A DNA stretch of 64,000 nucleotides, from positions 62,001-126,000 of the forward strand of contig CP126206.1 of assembly GCA_030272155.1 (NCBI GenBank), read 5' to 3'. This document shows positions 29,224 to 46,533 of the stretch, piece after piece. Within the stretch, counting starts at the first letter, position 1. Each line of letters opens with the position of its first letter. A model generated the notes under the pieces. The model was not told the DNA's origin, did no database searches, and saw only the letters and a list, made by a program, of their open reading frames with translations. The translations under genes and the position numbers were made by a program. The stretch is from Tetradesmus obliquus. Taxonomy: Eukaryota > Chlorophyta > Chlorophyceae > Sphaeropleales > Scenedesmaceae.

Positions 29224-29680
29224 TCAGGGCTGGGGCTTGGGACCAGCTGGGCCCTCAGGGCTAGGGCTTGAGGCCTCGGGGCTTGGCCCTGGGGCGTCGC
29301 CCTGCTGCGCTGTAGCTGCTGTGCATGCTGCCATCATCTCTTCCAGCTCCTTCAACTGCTCCTGAATCTTCTGCTGCAGCTGAGTCAGGTGAGCCTTCAC
29401 ATCATACCTAGCTGCGGGGCTCGGCCTGCTGCGGGGTTTGGCCTGCTGCTGCTCCAGGTAGGCTGCAGGAGGGGGTGGATAGGTAAACAGCAGCATCATG
29501 GCTTCACGCAGCGCCTGTGTTGAGGGGTCGTCACCCTCCCAGCCACCTGGCAGGTTGTCGAGCGGGTGGCGGGCTGGCATATTGAGGGCGTATGCAGGCT
29601 GCAGGAAGCGGGCTACAGCTGCAGGGCATGGCAGCAGGACAGCAGGGCACCAGAGCAGGATGCTTGAGTCAACAATCTGC
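29224..29680 (-). CDS. Possible C-terminal exon of an unidentified gene
   Basis: A 150-residue frame opens after a consensus acceptor (GATTTCAG at 29681-29688 on the minus strand) and ends at 29224. It begins IVDSSILLWCPAVLLPCPAAVARFL, contains LPGGWEGDDPSTQALREAMML, and has a charged amphipathic helix (LTQLQQKIQEQLKELEE) that could form a coiled coil. The tail is Pro/Ser-rich. Residue use is unlike the compositional frames around it. Upstream exons were not identified and no family is recognised. It may be a fragment. Confidence 0.35.
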
Positions 29681-30358
29681 CTGAAATCGCAGGTCGCAGC
29701 CGTCGGGGCAAAGCAGAAAGCATTTGCAAACATATATCCGGTTCGCTGCGCTGCATATCAGCCTGCTGACAGCAGTCTGCGTCCAACAACCTCGCGAACA
29801 TGATGCTGTACGAGAAAGCCAGAACCGCTGCTGTTTGCAAGTCACGTGGGCGCAGTTCAAACGTAGGGCTGCGAGGTACCTGAAGCCTGCGATCAGAGGT
29901 GATAGACGCCAAGAACGTCTGTCTGGGTCCACCCTCACCTCAGGTGACCTTGATGGCTTGACGAAGAAAGCGCTGCTAATGATTATGTTTCACGATCAGT
30001 TCGCAAATTTGCAGTCTGCAGCACATTGATATGTGCGTGCTGCAGCAGCGTTGCATGCTATGTACATGCCCCTTCGTCACATTGCAATTGCAAGCGTCAG
30101 TGACACACAGTCAAAAAGGTAGTTGAAACCAGATACCGCGGTGAAGCCTTGCGCACTCATTGCATGGTCAAATGAAAACAAACTTGAAAGTGAAGTTCAT
30201 CGAAGGCCAGATGAGAGGACCTGGGTGCCAGATAAGCAGTTGCACTGCACCCCCATTGACCTGCCCGGCGAGGCCGTTCTGTCGCGGCGGGCGCCTTCAA
30301 AGTGTACTGCTACTCACGCACGGCTGAAGTGTGCTGAGGGTTGATGAGTAACACATCT

Positions 30359-30650
30359 TGCTGGTCACCAGCTGCCAGCTGGACCAGTGGTGACCAGCAG
30401 TCACTGCTGGTGACACACTGTGACGATTTTGCAGCCTGCACTCAACCATTGCACAAGTTTAACAGAACACTAGGAGTACAGGCTGTGCGGCCCACCACGT
30501 TAGCCGCGGTAGAGGTCAGGTTTACGGGGAATAGTCACTCCTCAGTGAAGTTTGCGAGGTGGTGTGGGGGCGCCCGTGACGCCTGTGGGGCCCTGATCAG
30601 GGCCTGATCAGGGCCTGATCAGGGCCTGATCATGATCAGGGCCTGTGGGG
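30359..30650. repeat. Small palindromes and an 11-bp tandem repeat
   Basis: An inverted repeat (CTGGTCACCA / TGGTGACCAG, about 30361-30400) lies upstream of four copies of an 11-bp unit (CAGGGCCTGAT) at about 30598-30650; TGATCA palindromes arise at the unit junctions. Function unknown. Confidence 0.6.
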
Positions 30651-30830
30651 CATGGCCCATGCTGCCGTGTTGCGCAACAGCGCCCTGGCCAGGGCCCCAC
30701 AGGGCATGCTGCAGTGTTCAACATTCCAAGTTGCGCAGCCGTGCAGCTGCACCCATTATGGGTGGGTGGCCACTGGCCAAGGTGGCACCTCGGCTGGCCT
30801 GGGAATGCCGCTGCTTCCAACAGCAGCACC

Positions 30831-30836
30831 CATGGC

Positions 30837-30875
<39 letters not shown>

Positions 30876-31400
30876 GGCGGCAGCTTTCCAGGCCCCCATG
30901 TGGTCCAGCAGCTACTCTGTTTTGCGCAGCGCTGAAGTGTTCTAAGGATGGTTTCACTGCATACAAAAACAGCAGGGCAGCATTGAGGGTTGCCCTGCGG
31001 TGCCCCAACGGCATCGGCAGCACTTTCATATGTATTCGTGACGCTGCACACAGGCACTGCCGCTGCTGGCTAAATCAAGAACATAAAGCGCAGCGGCTGC
31101 GCGGCACCCTCACATGCCCACACTCGCTCAACAGCTGCCACCCACTTTGGCTGCAACCCACCCTTGCTGCCACTCACCCTTGCGAAATGCTCCTGCTTTT
31201 TCGGCAGGGCGCAGCAGGCAGAACATGGCTGCACTTCATCGTTACATCGGCACTGACACAGGACACTGTACAGACTGGGCGATGTACACATGTGGTGCTG
31301 CACCGCTGCTGTTGCTGACACATGTGGTGCTGCACTGCTGCTGTTGCTGACACCACCAACAAAAAAAAGCAGCTTGGTCATGTTGATGATCACCCATGGC

Positions 31401-31439
<39 letters not shown>

Positions 31440-31956
31440 GGCGGCAGCTTTCCAGGCCCCCATGTGGTCCAGCAGCTACTCTGTTTTGCGCAGCGCTGAA
31501 GTGTTCTAAGGATGGTTTCACTGCATACAAAAACAGCAGGGCAGCATTGAGGGTTGCCCTGCGGTGCCCCAACGGCATCGGCAGCACTTTCATATGTATT
31601 CGTGACGCTGCACACAGGCACTGCCGCTGCTGGCTAAATCAAGAACATAAAGCGCAGCGGCTGCGCGGCACCCTCACATGCCCACACTCGCTCAACAGCT
31701 GCCACCCACTTTGGCTGCAACCCACCCTTGCTGCCACTCACCCTTGCGAAATGCTCCTGCTTTTTCGGCAGGGCGCAGCAGGCAGAACATGGCTGCACTT
31801 CATCGTTACATCGGCACTGACACAGGACACTGTACAGACTGGGCGATGTACACATGTGGTGCTGCACCGCTGCTGTTGCTGACACATGTGGTGCTGCACT
31901 GCTGCTGTTGCTGACACCACCAACAAAAAAAGCAGCTTGGTCATGTTGATGATCAT
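30831..31956. repeat. Near-perfect 564-bp tandem duplication
   Basis: The segment 30831-31394, starting CATGGCGGCAGCAGCAG, is repeated at 31395-31956. By eye the main difference is one A in an A-run before AGCAGCTTGG. Both copies contain a (CAG)n run. No gene was identified; frames open in both copies are duplicates of each other. Confidence 0.92.
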
Positions 31957-32103
31957 CAACAAGCACAATCGAATTTAATTTTCGAGCAATGCAAATCCTG
32001 CATAATATACGCGGTGCTGGAGGCCAGCTCAGATCCTACACATTCGTGAGTGAGTGACTACCCAGGCAGCTCTGCAGCTCCTGGGTAAGTTTGGTTAAGA
32101 GAG

Positions 32104-32938
<835 letters not shown>

Positions 32939-32946
32939 GTGTGTGG

Positions 32947-34030
32947 CCAGGGGCGGCGCCACACCCTCTACCTGTACTGCCTTTATGCTTCAATGCCCTT
33001 GAAAGCTGCGTCATGGCTGCTTTTCGGTTTCTACTGCTGGGGAGCAGCCAGAGCCCTGCTGGCAGCCCAGAACAGCAGAGGCACCGCTGCCGACAATGCA
33101 ACTGCGCTCGGTGTTAGTTGATTTCACCATGTCCTACAATGCTGCACCTTTGAAAGTGTTACTTTAGCCTGCTTGCTGGTTCCATGCGGTGACTTACCAA
33201 GATATTACCAGCTGAGCTGAGAGTGTCAGGCTGAGCCGGTCTGCTGTGGGTGCCCACGAGATGTGTAAAATGATGAATTCTAGACAAAGCCAGGATCCAG
33301 AAGGACGCTGGTCATGCACAGCTTGTTTGTGTTACACGATGGGAACAAAGCCCCTTTGTGGGCCAGTCACAGGCTGATTGAACAATGGCCTTACTGCCCG
33401 AGCCACTGGGTCAAACTGGGTCAAACTGGATTTGGCGGATCACAGCAGCGCTGCTAGCCACAGTAGAAAGCAGGGGAGTCACCAGGTGCTGGTGAGCAAT
33501 CAGCAACCCTGATGCCTCGCTTTTGCTCATAAGCTGTCAGAATGCCCCACGCGCACAGATATTGTGGGTGCCTGCTCAGCCGCCTTCAACGCAGCAAACA
33601 TCAGCAGCTCAACAGCAGCAACACAGCTGCTCCTGATGCTCAAGCATCATCTTCAGGACTGCACATGCCTCAGGCACCAGCCCGGGACCGCACACCACAC
33701 TAACATAGATGCGCCGCAAATCAAGTTCACGCCATCATAGTAATAATAGACCTGGCAAAAGCTAGCAACGCCGTCACACATCTGGCAAAAGTTTTAAAGA
33801 TCTAGCAAAACACCTGGCGACGAAGTCAAAGAACTACATCTGGCAACAACTGGTCAAAGATCTGGTAACCTGGCAATAATGTGTGTTGCACAGGCGGCGG
33901 AAGCTCGTAACATTGTAGCACAGTGTAACAAAAGCAGGCAAGCGCTAGCCGTACAAACGCATGCTGGCACGCACATGCTGCAGCACAAACCTGCAGGGTT
34001 GCTGCCTTGCAAGCGCTTGGCACAAGACTG
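32947..34030. other. No gene recognised
   Basis: The stretch is non-repetitive apart from loosely repeated (A/C)TCTGGCAA or CTAGCAAAA motifs at about 33750-33880. Nothing else is supportable. Confidence 0.4.
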
Positions 34031-34255
34031 AGTAGTGCATGCAGGTGCGCCGCCACAGGCATGCCCACAGGTCAGAAAGGTACCCAGGCCCTGAGCAATG
34101 CAGGTGCATGCAGCCCACACAGAGGCAGAGCACCAAGCTTGCTGCATTGATGAGCAATGCATGCAGGTGCGCCGCCGCATGCATGCTGACAGCTCAGAAA
34201 GGTACCCAGGCCCTGAGCAATGCTGGGGCACACAGCCCCCACAGAGGCAGAGCCC
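34031..34255. repeat. Two-copy ~122-bp tandem repeat
   Basis: The blocks GCATGCAGGTGCGCCGCC..GCATGC and TCAGAAAGGTACCCAGGCCCTGAGCAATGC occur in order twice, at about 34037-34125 and 34159-34240. Confidence 0.82.
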
Positions 34256-34351
34256 ACAGCCATCCTCATGCGTACCACCAGATCAACGTTGCAGGGAGGG
34301 GGAGAGAAACACAACAGTGCACACGCTATTCCAAGTCTCTACAGAACCCCA

Positions 34352-34683
34352 GGCCACCCGTGAACCCAACTAGCAACAGATAGAAACAGGCCACCCGTGA
34401 ACCCAACTAGCAACAGATAGAAACAGGCCACCCGTGAACCCAACTAGCAACAGATAGAAACAGGCCACCCGTGAACCCAACTAGCAACAGATAGAAACAG
34501 GCCACCCGTGAACCCAACTAGCAACAGATAGAAACAGGCCACCCGTGAACCCAACTAGCAACAGATAGAAACAGGCCACCCGTGAACCCAACTAGCAACA
34601 GATAGAAACAGGCCACCGTGAACCCAACTAGCAACAGATAGAAACAGGCCACCCGTGAACCCAACTAGCAACAGATAGAAACA
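34352..34683. repeat. 37-bp minisatellite, nine copies
   Basis: Nine almost identical copies of a 37-bp unit containing GGCCACCCGTGAACCCAAC and TAGCAACAGATAGAAACA. They start at 34352 and repeat every 37 bp, with one C missing in the eighth. Confidence 0.95.
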
Positions 34684-35815
34684 CACACACCGCACAAGTC
34701 ATCTGTGCGCACACACAGGGCCTCAAGGATACTGGGCAGGGGTGCATCTGTCCTGCCTATCAAACCGTACACAGACCAGCTGCAGTGACCTGCAGACTAG
34801 AAGGTCAACCTGCAGCGACCGGAAGGTCACCTTGCAGGGACTGGAAGGTCACGCACAAAGGCCGATTGCAAGCTGGCACATTGCCTGCCCTGCTGGTGTG
34901 GGCCAAGCTTCAACTGCAGCACAGGCAAGCTGCAACTACCACTGCCACAACTGTCACAAACCTTTCGACCCCCCTGCTGTCAGCAGGACTTCATACAGAA
35001 CCCGACCACCAAAACAGCACTGCTCTGCCACTGGCAGATGTGTGTGAATTATGCGCTAGCGTTGCAGCCGCTGTCAACACCACATCCCCGCCACGCAAAA
35101 TAGCGAGCACCCCAAACCGTGAGACATGCACGGTGTTTCCCCTGCATTGCTGCAGACTGGGTGTGCGGTGCCCACGTGCCGCCAGTGGAACATACAGCGT
35201 ACCAGCGCCGCCCCTGCCCCAACTGCACATCAACACCCACACCCGGTCGCACGTACATACATGTGTGCCTCCAGTTTCTAATGCATGCCCTCCTGTCACC
35301 CCATCTGGTTTGACCTGTGTCGTGTCCCCCAGATAATATCAACATGTGGTGTCCAGAGACCTATGAGTATGGTTCATAATGCATGAGGCCGCCCCAGCCA
35401 CACTCCAGCCCTGCTCGCCACTGCAGTGCAGCCATGCAGCGGCAGCAGCAGCAGCACGGAGTATGTTTTGGGGAATCAAAGTGGCGGTGCGCACCAACAT
35501 GGCACACAACACCAGCACAACCCGGTGGAATATGCAGCCGGATGTCAACACGCACTGCAGCCAATTTGTATGACCCACGCACAGCCACACATTTGTTGTC
35601 GTCAATCAGCAGATGTTGTTACCTGTGGCGATAACTGCAGCCTGGCAGCACACACCTGGCAACAGCTCGGCTAGGCACCCAGCAAACAGCAGCCACGCTC
35701 GGCGCACTAAGGCCAATTTCACTAATAAGAGGCCATCGATTGCATCCGCCAAGGACTCCCGCTGTCAGCTGCCTGCGCAGCTTATTCAGCCCCACCAAAA
35801 ACCTCACCATCAGCA

Positions 35816-36010
35816 GCCACAGCAAGCTGATCAATCTACACCACAGCAGCAGCAGCCACAGCAAGCTGATCAATCTACACCACAGCAGCAGCAGCCACAG
35901 CAAGCTGATCAATCTACACCACAGCAGCAGCAGCCACAGCAAGCTGATCAATCTACACCACAGCAGCAGCAGCCACAGCAAGCTGATCAATCTACACCAC
36001 AGCAGCAGCA
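35816..36010. repeat. 39-bp minisatellite, five copies
   Basis: Five copies of a 39-bp unit (CAAGCTGATCAATCTACACC plus ACAGCAGCAGCAGCCACAG). The unit is a multiple of three and open on both strands (Q-A-D-Q-S-T-P-Q-Q-Q-Q-P-Q on the plus strand), but no flanking gene structure supports coding. Confidence 0.93.
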
Positions 36011-36370
36011 CCTTGAACCGCCACAAAACCTCACCATTGCAGCTGCTGTTACAAGGCTGCGCCAACCTCTGCCTGACTGCTGTGCTCGCTGCAGCGCTGC
36101 CTGCGTCACAACGCCACCACGCCACTGCAGCTGCCGAGTGCAGCACCCCTGCCTGCACAATCCATCGCGGGAGCTGCTTTCACCATGCCACCGCAGCTGC
36201 AGAGTGCAATCACCCCTGCCTTGCAGAGCTGCAGCGCAGTGCTAGACCTCCTGCCCTGCACAGCCCACCCAAGTAGCACACCCGGCAGGAGACTGCCAGG
36301 CTAGCACCATAGCAGTGCATTCAAGCAACCACCGCAGCAGGTCGCACCCAAGTGCGAACCATATCCACGC

Positions 36371-36525
36371 CAAGGCTGCATCCAAGCAAGGCTGCATCCA
36401 AGCAAGGCTGCATCCAAACGTCCACGCCAAGGCTGCATCCAAGCAAGGCTGCATCCAAACGTCCACGCCAAGGCTGCATCCAAGCAAGGTTGCATCCAAA
36501 AGTCCAAGCCAAGGCTACATTTACG
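36371..36525. repeat. Short tandem repeats (AAGGCTGCATCCAAGC)
   Basis: Six or more imperfect copies of a 16-bp unit, interleaved with CAAACGTCCACGCC. A run of CACCAC repeats follows at 36815-36855 and 36915-36935. Between 36.6 and 37.17 kb no gene was recognised. Confidence 0.75.
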
Positions 36526-37177
36526 TGCAACCGCACACCCGCCACCACGCCCATGCTGTAGGGGCACAGGTGCGCAAACACAAGCCACATTTTTCCAGGC
36601 TGCAGACTCGAGCATTGTCAAGCCAACTCCATGCTGCACCCACGTGCACATTCAAGCCAGCATCACTTAGCACACCACCTCCGTGCTGCAACCAGCTGCA
36701 CATCACACCACCAGCTGCAGCCTGCATCCAAGCCGCATCCATGCTGCAGGCTGCAGCCACGTTCACTGCAAAGTTTCTCAAAACCAACCACTGCCAGGCT
36801 GAGAACAAGTGCAACTATGCAGCACCACCACCACCACCACCACCATCATCATCTCTAGGCTGCAGCCGTGTGCACTTCAACACCACCACTGCCAGGCTGA
36901 CTACACGTGCAACTTTGCACCACCACCACCACCACCAGGCTCCAGCCAGCAGCTCGTGCTTGGCAGCCGCAGCCGGCAGCAGCTGCTGATCACAGCAGCA
37001 CTGGCCGCAACTGCTGATCTGCAAGCAGCTCCTGACCACAGCTGCCCGACGCGCTGTTCACTCGCATGCGCCCCGCACGCGCTTGGCAGCCGCAGCCAGC
37101 AGCAGCTGCTGAGCACTGGCCGCAACTGCTGATCTGCAAGCAGCTCCTGCACACAGCTGCCCCCCGCACTTATTTTT

Positions 37178-39301
37178 TCATTCGAGTGCGCCGCGCACGC
37201 GCTTGGCAGCCGCCTTATCAGCTGGCTCGCTGGCAGGCCGCTTGCTGCTGACCTCCGGTTGCTCTCCGGCTGCTGCTGCTGCTGCTGCTGCTGACCTTCG
37301 GCTGCTGCTGACCTCCGGCTGCTCTGCTGCTGCCTGCTGCTCTGCTCCACCGGCCTCCCACGCCTCTGATGGCCCAGCAGCAGCAGCAGCAGCAGCAGCA
37401 GAGCCCGGCATGCTGACCTCCGGCTGCTCTGCGCTACCAGGCCCCCACGCATTTGATGGACCAGCAGCAGCATCGGCAGAGCTGCTGACCTCCGGCTGCT
37501 CTGCTGCCTGCTGCCCTGCGCCACCGCCCTCCCACGCCTCTGATGGCCCAGCAGCAGCAGCAGCAGCAGAGCCCGGCACGTCGATGCTCATGCCGGCCGA
37601 CGCGCCGCTGCTGCCGCTGCTGCCGGCCGGCACTGCAGCCTCGCCCGCAGAAGCTGCTTGTTCCGGCGCCAAAGCAATGACCAGCTGTGCGCCGGGTGCT
37701 GCATTGGCTGGCATCATCCCCAGGCTCTGCAACAGCTCAAGCACCATGCGCTGCTGCTGCTGCTGCCGCATGGGGCCTGCAGCAGCCGCTGCCAACTCAA
37801 CCTGCCTTGCTGCCTCGTAATGCGCTCTCGAATGCGCGATTGTACTTGCCACGGCGGCAGCTGCTGCTCCCAGCGCTTCCACAGCGGGGGGCGCAGCCCT
37901 GCCGGCGGCCCTGTCCCTAGCGGCTGCTGCCTCTACATCTGCCCCTAGAGCGGCAGCAGCAGCTGCCAGAGCGTCCATTGCCCTGTGCATGCGTGCAGCC
38001 GCTGCAGCAGCAGCAGGCTGCTGCTGCGGGCCTGCGTGGAGCAGGTGCTGGTCGGCTGCCGGCATAGCCGCCACAGCTGCCGCCAGCGCCTACTGGCAAC
38101 AACAGCAGATAAGAACCGAAGCAATTGCGGCGGCAGCAGCAGCAGCAAGGACACAGGTGAGCTTGTGCCAGATTTTGCAGGCAGGCGGGACTACTACCAA
38201 GCGGCACTTGCAGCACCCCGCTGGCAGCCATCACGATGACATTGATGATTATGCACAAGCCACCTACAACTTGTGTAGGCGATGTGGCTCTGCCAGCAGA
38301 TCAGCTGCTTACCCACCCCTGAGCTGCCAAGGGTTTCTGATATAATCCCAATAAACATGATGGTGCAGCAAACACGTCAGGGAAATACTTTTTGAGTTGC
38401 ACCACACTGTGCCTGTGACAGGCAGTACTGTGGGGTAAGGGCTTAGTTTTGAAAGCAAAACACGTGGAGCGACAATGGTACACCATGCAGATCCTCCAGC
38501 TCCCTTACTCATGGCACAACACCCTCTCCGCCGTGGATGCATGACTCATCAGCCTACAAGCAGCTGTCACAAAGTGACGCCATCACAACATGATGGCACC
38601 CTCAAGCTTGGCATCGCAGCAGCACGCCAGCAGCACGCACCTGAGGCCCTCGCCGCCGTGGATGCATGACTCGTCAGCCTACAAGCAGCTGTCACAAAGC
38701 GTTGCCATCTCAACATCATTGGCATCGCAGCAGCACGCACCTGAGGCCCTCCAGCCACGTGTGTCATGTAGCGCTCACGGCACTGCCTGCTGCTGCGCCC
38801 AGGCACTGCGCAGCCACTGCCACCCGCCAGCTGCCTTGTTTTTTGACATGAAACCACACACCCTCGCCGCTGCAGATGCATGACTCATCAGCCTACAAGC
38901 AGCTGTCACCAAGTCACCCCATCTCAACTTGACAAGTTGCAAGTTGATGGCACCCTCAAGCTTGGCATCACAGCAGCACGCACCTGAGGCCCTCCGGCCA
39001 CGTGTACCAGGTAGCGCTCCCTGCACTGCCTGCTGCTGCGCCCAGGCATCTGCGCAGCCACTGCCAGCCAGTCAACCCGCCCCTGCTGCTGCGCCACCAG
39101 CGCCGCCAGCCGGGCCTGCTCAGCAGCAGTCCAGCGCCGGGGCCTGGCTGGAGCTGCTGCTGCTGCTGGGCCCTGCTGAGGGTTTCCGGGGTTTGCGGCA
39201 ACGCCTTGCACCGGGCCAGGCTGCTGAGCAGGAGGGGCAGCAGGAGGGGCAGCAGGGGCCCTTGCGCGCAGCTCTTGCAGCTTCCTCATCGTGTCCTGGG
39301 C
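37178..39301 (-). CDS. Myb/SANT-domain DNA-binding protein
   Basis: Two exons are supported on the minus strand. Exon 39301-38984 follows a CTGCAG acceptor and ends GGPQ at a GTGCGT donor. A C-terminal exon begins near 38088, after CCAGTAG, and ends at 37178; the junction is phase 0 on both sides. The first holds a Myb helix-turn-helix: RRWTAAEQARLAALV, VDWLAVAAQMPGRSSRQCRERY, with the spaced tryptophans and the third helix expected to contact DNA. The second is low-complexity (Ala/Ser/Gln/Glu, with EQPEVS repeats) and ends in a bipartite nuclear-localisation-like motif (KRPASEPADKAAAKRVR). A likely start is the Met at 39289, but more exons could lie upstream. Likely a nuclear transcriptional regulator; target unknown. 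Confidence 0.68.
38536..38915 (-). repeat. Donor-side copies of the Myb exon with intron repeats
   Basis: The 3' end of the Myb exon (MPGRSSRQCRERY..HVAGGPQ plus GTGCGT) recurs at about 38743-38830. A shorter GGCCTCAG/GTGCGT piece lies near 38640-38650. The following intron block (plus strand GCATGACTC(A/G)TCAGCCTACAAG) occurs three times, at about 38538, 38663 and 38877. Confidence 0.82.
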
Positions 39302-39310
39302 CTGCAGGTG

Positions 39311-40996
39311 GTGCAGTCAAAAGGACGTCCGTCAATTCGACCATAGATTATTCATATGAAAGATATTTGGAGCGCTGCAGGCGGGCGGAGCACACGTGCA
39401 GTTGCTGGCACTTTGACTGGGCGAGTGCGTGGTGGTTGATCCTGAACATGCAGCTTAGCACACCCTCAGTTGATGGTCTGCTTCCTAATGAACATACAGT
39501 GGGTTTCGCGCGTTTTTGGCTTGGCAGAGCAATGGCATCGCATGTCCAGCTGATCAACAAACAACGTAACCGACGTTGGTGAGGCAAGCACATGACGCCT
39601 TGAAAGGCATACCTGCGCACACTATATGCATATTATGCCATTCCGCACCCTACCTGAAGGATCTGAAGGGGTCTCTCCGAGCAAATTCGCTGTGCTTCGT
39701 ACAGCTGCCGAAAGGTAGCTGTGCTGCAACAGGTGGTGCTGGGCTGTATGCACAAAACGTGTATCAACCTGCCAAGATTCAAATTCCGGGGTTGTGGAAG
39801 ATCACGAACATCTGATATTCATGGCCAGCGCTTGGTCTACAGTGACATGTCACAAGGTGGTTTACTCGCTATACCCACGGCCAGTGCATGCATCTCAGCG
39901 CTTTTCTCGAGAAATACTAGTGCTTTGGCCAGGTAGTTGCGCTAATGGCAGTAGTAACTCGGCTAGTAGCAGCACGTACTGCTGCTTTGCTGCACCTGCA
40001 GGCCTGGGCTGTTTACAGCGATCATGAATTGTTGTAGAGCCTTTTTACTGCGATCCTGCACCTTGTGTTTCGTTTAGCAGCGGTATTTGCTCGACAGGGC
40101 GGTGTTGCAGCAGGTGATCACCTGTTCAAATCCTGGTGACAAACTTGCAATTGCAAGTATTAGCTCATGGCTGGGAATTTCAACAACATATTCTGCCTAG
40201 CAATGATGACGCGTCATTAGCATCGCGCTTGTGAAGTTAAAGTTCAAAAGGACCACCTGCGGAAGAGTTATGTGTGACAATGTTGAGCAGAAGTGAAACC
40301 AAAGACGCGTAAACAACAGCCAGATTTGACCGCCTGGCATGGTCTGATGTGATGTCTGTTTGTCAGAATGGTTCACCTGGGACTCTTAGGTATATTGATC
40401 AACTAATCTTCAGCTCTGCACCATGTTCCGACAGACCTCTCTCCCCATGTTCTGCACACTGATGTTTTGACTGCAACCACTGCACACTACCCAGAAAATA
40501 TTCGTTGAGCCCTGGACAGTATGGCAGTCACACGTCAACTGAGGGTGATCTGTGCCTACGTCACCCAGTGTCAGCTTGCAGCATCCTCAGATGCTGGCAA
40601 TGGCGCCGTTGCCAGCTGTGTACTACTACTATAGACACAAAGCCGAGCAACACGCTCAGATCAAAACAAAACACAACCACAGCATGCCACACTGAGCCCA
40701 CTTCCAGCAATCATGATGCTGTTGGGGCACAGGGCTGCTTGGTGAAGGGCTGCCAGGCACGTGGCGAACGTACACACAACGCTCTCTTCACAACCCACAG
40801 ACACCCCGAATACAACTTGTTTTGTATATTTTATGGCCACAACCACACACAGTGCCGGCTACTTCTCAAAGAGTCGCTGGCGCCCGCCCTGCACACCAGC
40901 TGGGCTGCGCAGCTGTGCTCCCTGCCTGCCTTTGTCAAACCAGCACCCGAACCAAACGGGAGCCATGGTGGAAGCCTGCCACAGCAGCAAACCAGC
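39311..40996. other. No gene recognised
   Basis: Only short unsupported frames were found. The stretch lies between the 5' side of the Myb gene and the 3' end of the OPR gene, both transcribed leftward, so it should contain the Myb promoter and the OPR 3' UTR. Confidence 0.4.
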
Positions 40997-45645
<4,649 letters not shown>

Positions 45646-46533
45646 TTAAATGGTAACATGATGATGGTGAAGCAGGTGTCGGCAGTGGTCCCCCTGCTTG
45701 GCCTGGGTTTGCAATGCCCTGGTTCTTACCCCTTACCCTCCCCAGTACACTTAAGCTGCACAAGGTATCAGAGCCACTTTAAGCAGGCCCTGCACCCTGA
45801 GGGTGAGCAGCACCCCACTGAAGCACACTCTGCACCAGCCACCAGGCTGGTGGCAATCAATATAGTATCTGGTGGCATGGATTTAGAGCTCTCTGTGTGT
45901 TAGCAACGCAGCATTTCATCATGCGCCAGTACAGCTTAAATTTTTGCCAATGCCGCTGAGCAGCAGTCGCCAATTTTTTGTGAGTGTGGCGTGACCTGCC
46001 CGGCAATGCTGAACCTGCACTGCTGGCACTGGTTTGTTACTTGTTACTTCGTCTCGTGAGCGAAGGCTGAGCCTGGCTCTTGAAACTAAGCACTTCTTTA
46101 GAGATCTTTGGTGCGTTCGACGCACACCTAAAAGCACAAAACGCATGCACAGTGCGTCACAGTATCAGGGCCCTTAGGCTGTCACGTTCGCTCTGAAGCG
46201 CGCGTCCTTGGCATATCAGAGATATCTGCACAGAACCTATGCGGTGCATGTCTGCTAGAACGTCTGGCTCACACACCAGTGCAAACACAATAGACTAGCA
46301 GCTGTAGGGTGCGTCGCGTTCCGTTCATGCAGCAATAACCGCTTTGGATTGATGGTCTGATGCTCAAAAGCTGCCCAATGCAGTCTTCGGAGTTTCATGG
46401 GGCGTGCTACCATCTAGTGTGTTGGCAGCGTCAACCAGCTTCCGTTGGCGCAACGGATTAGAGTGGAGCGTATGCGGTTGCTTGTTATTGTCCATCATGT
46501 CGCTCTTTGCAGCCATGCAGCATACTCCTGAAC

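Noticed and set aside
30359..30400. Hairpin as a transcription terminator
   Set aside because: Intrinsic hairpin terminators are not how nuclear genes of algae end, and no gene abuts it. It was noted only as a palindrome.
35613..36245. Gln/Pro-rich 210-residue frame
   Set aside because: It is mostly the 39-bp minisatellite and CAG runs, and the opposite strand is equally open.
36815..36940. His-rich segment that could be a metal-binding protein
   Set aside because: It is a CAC/CCA simple repeat with no surrounding coding structure.
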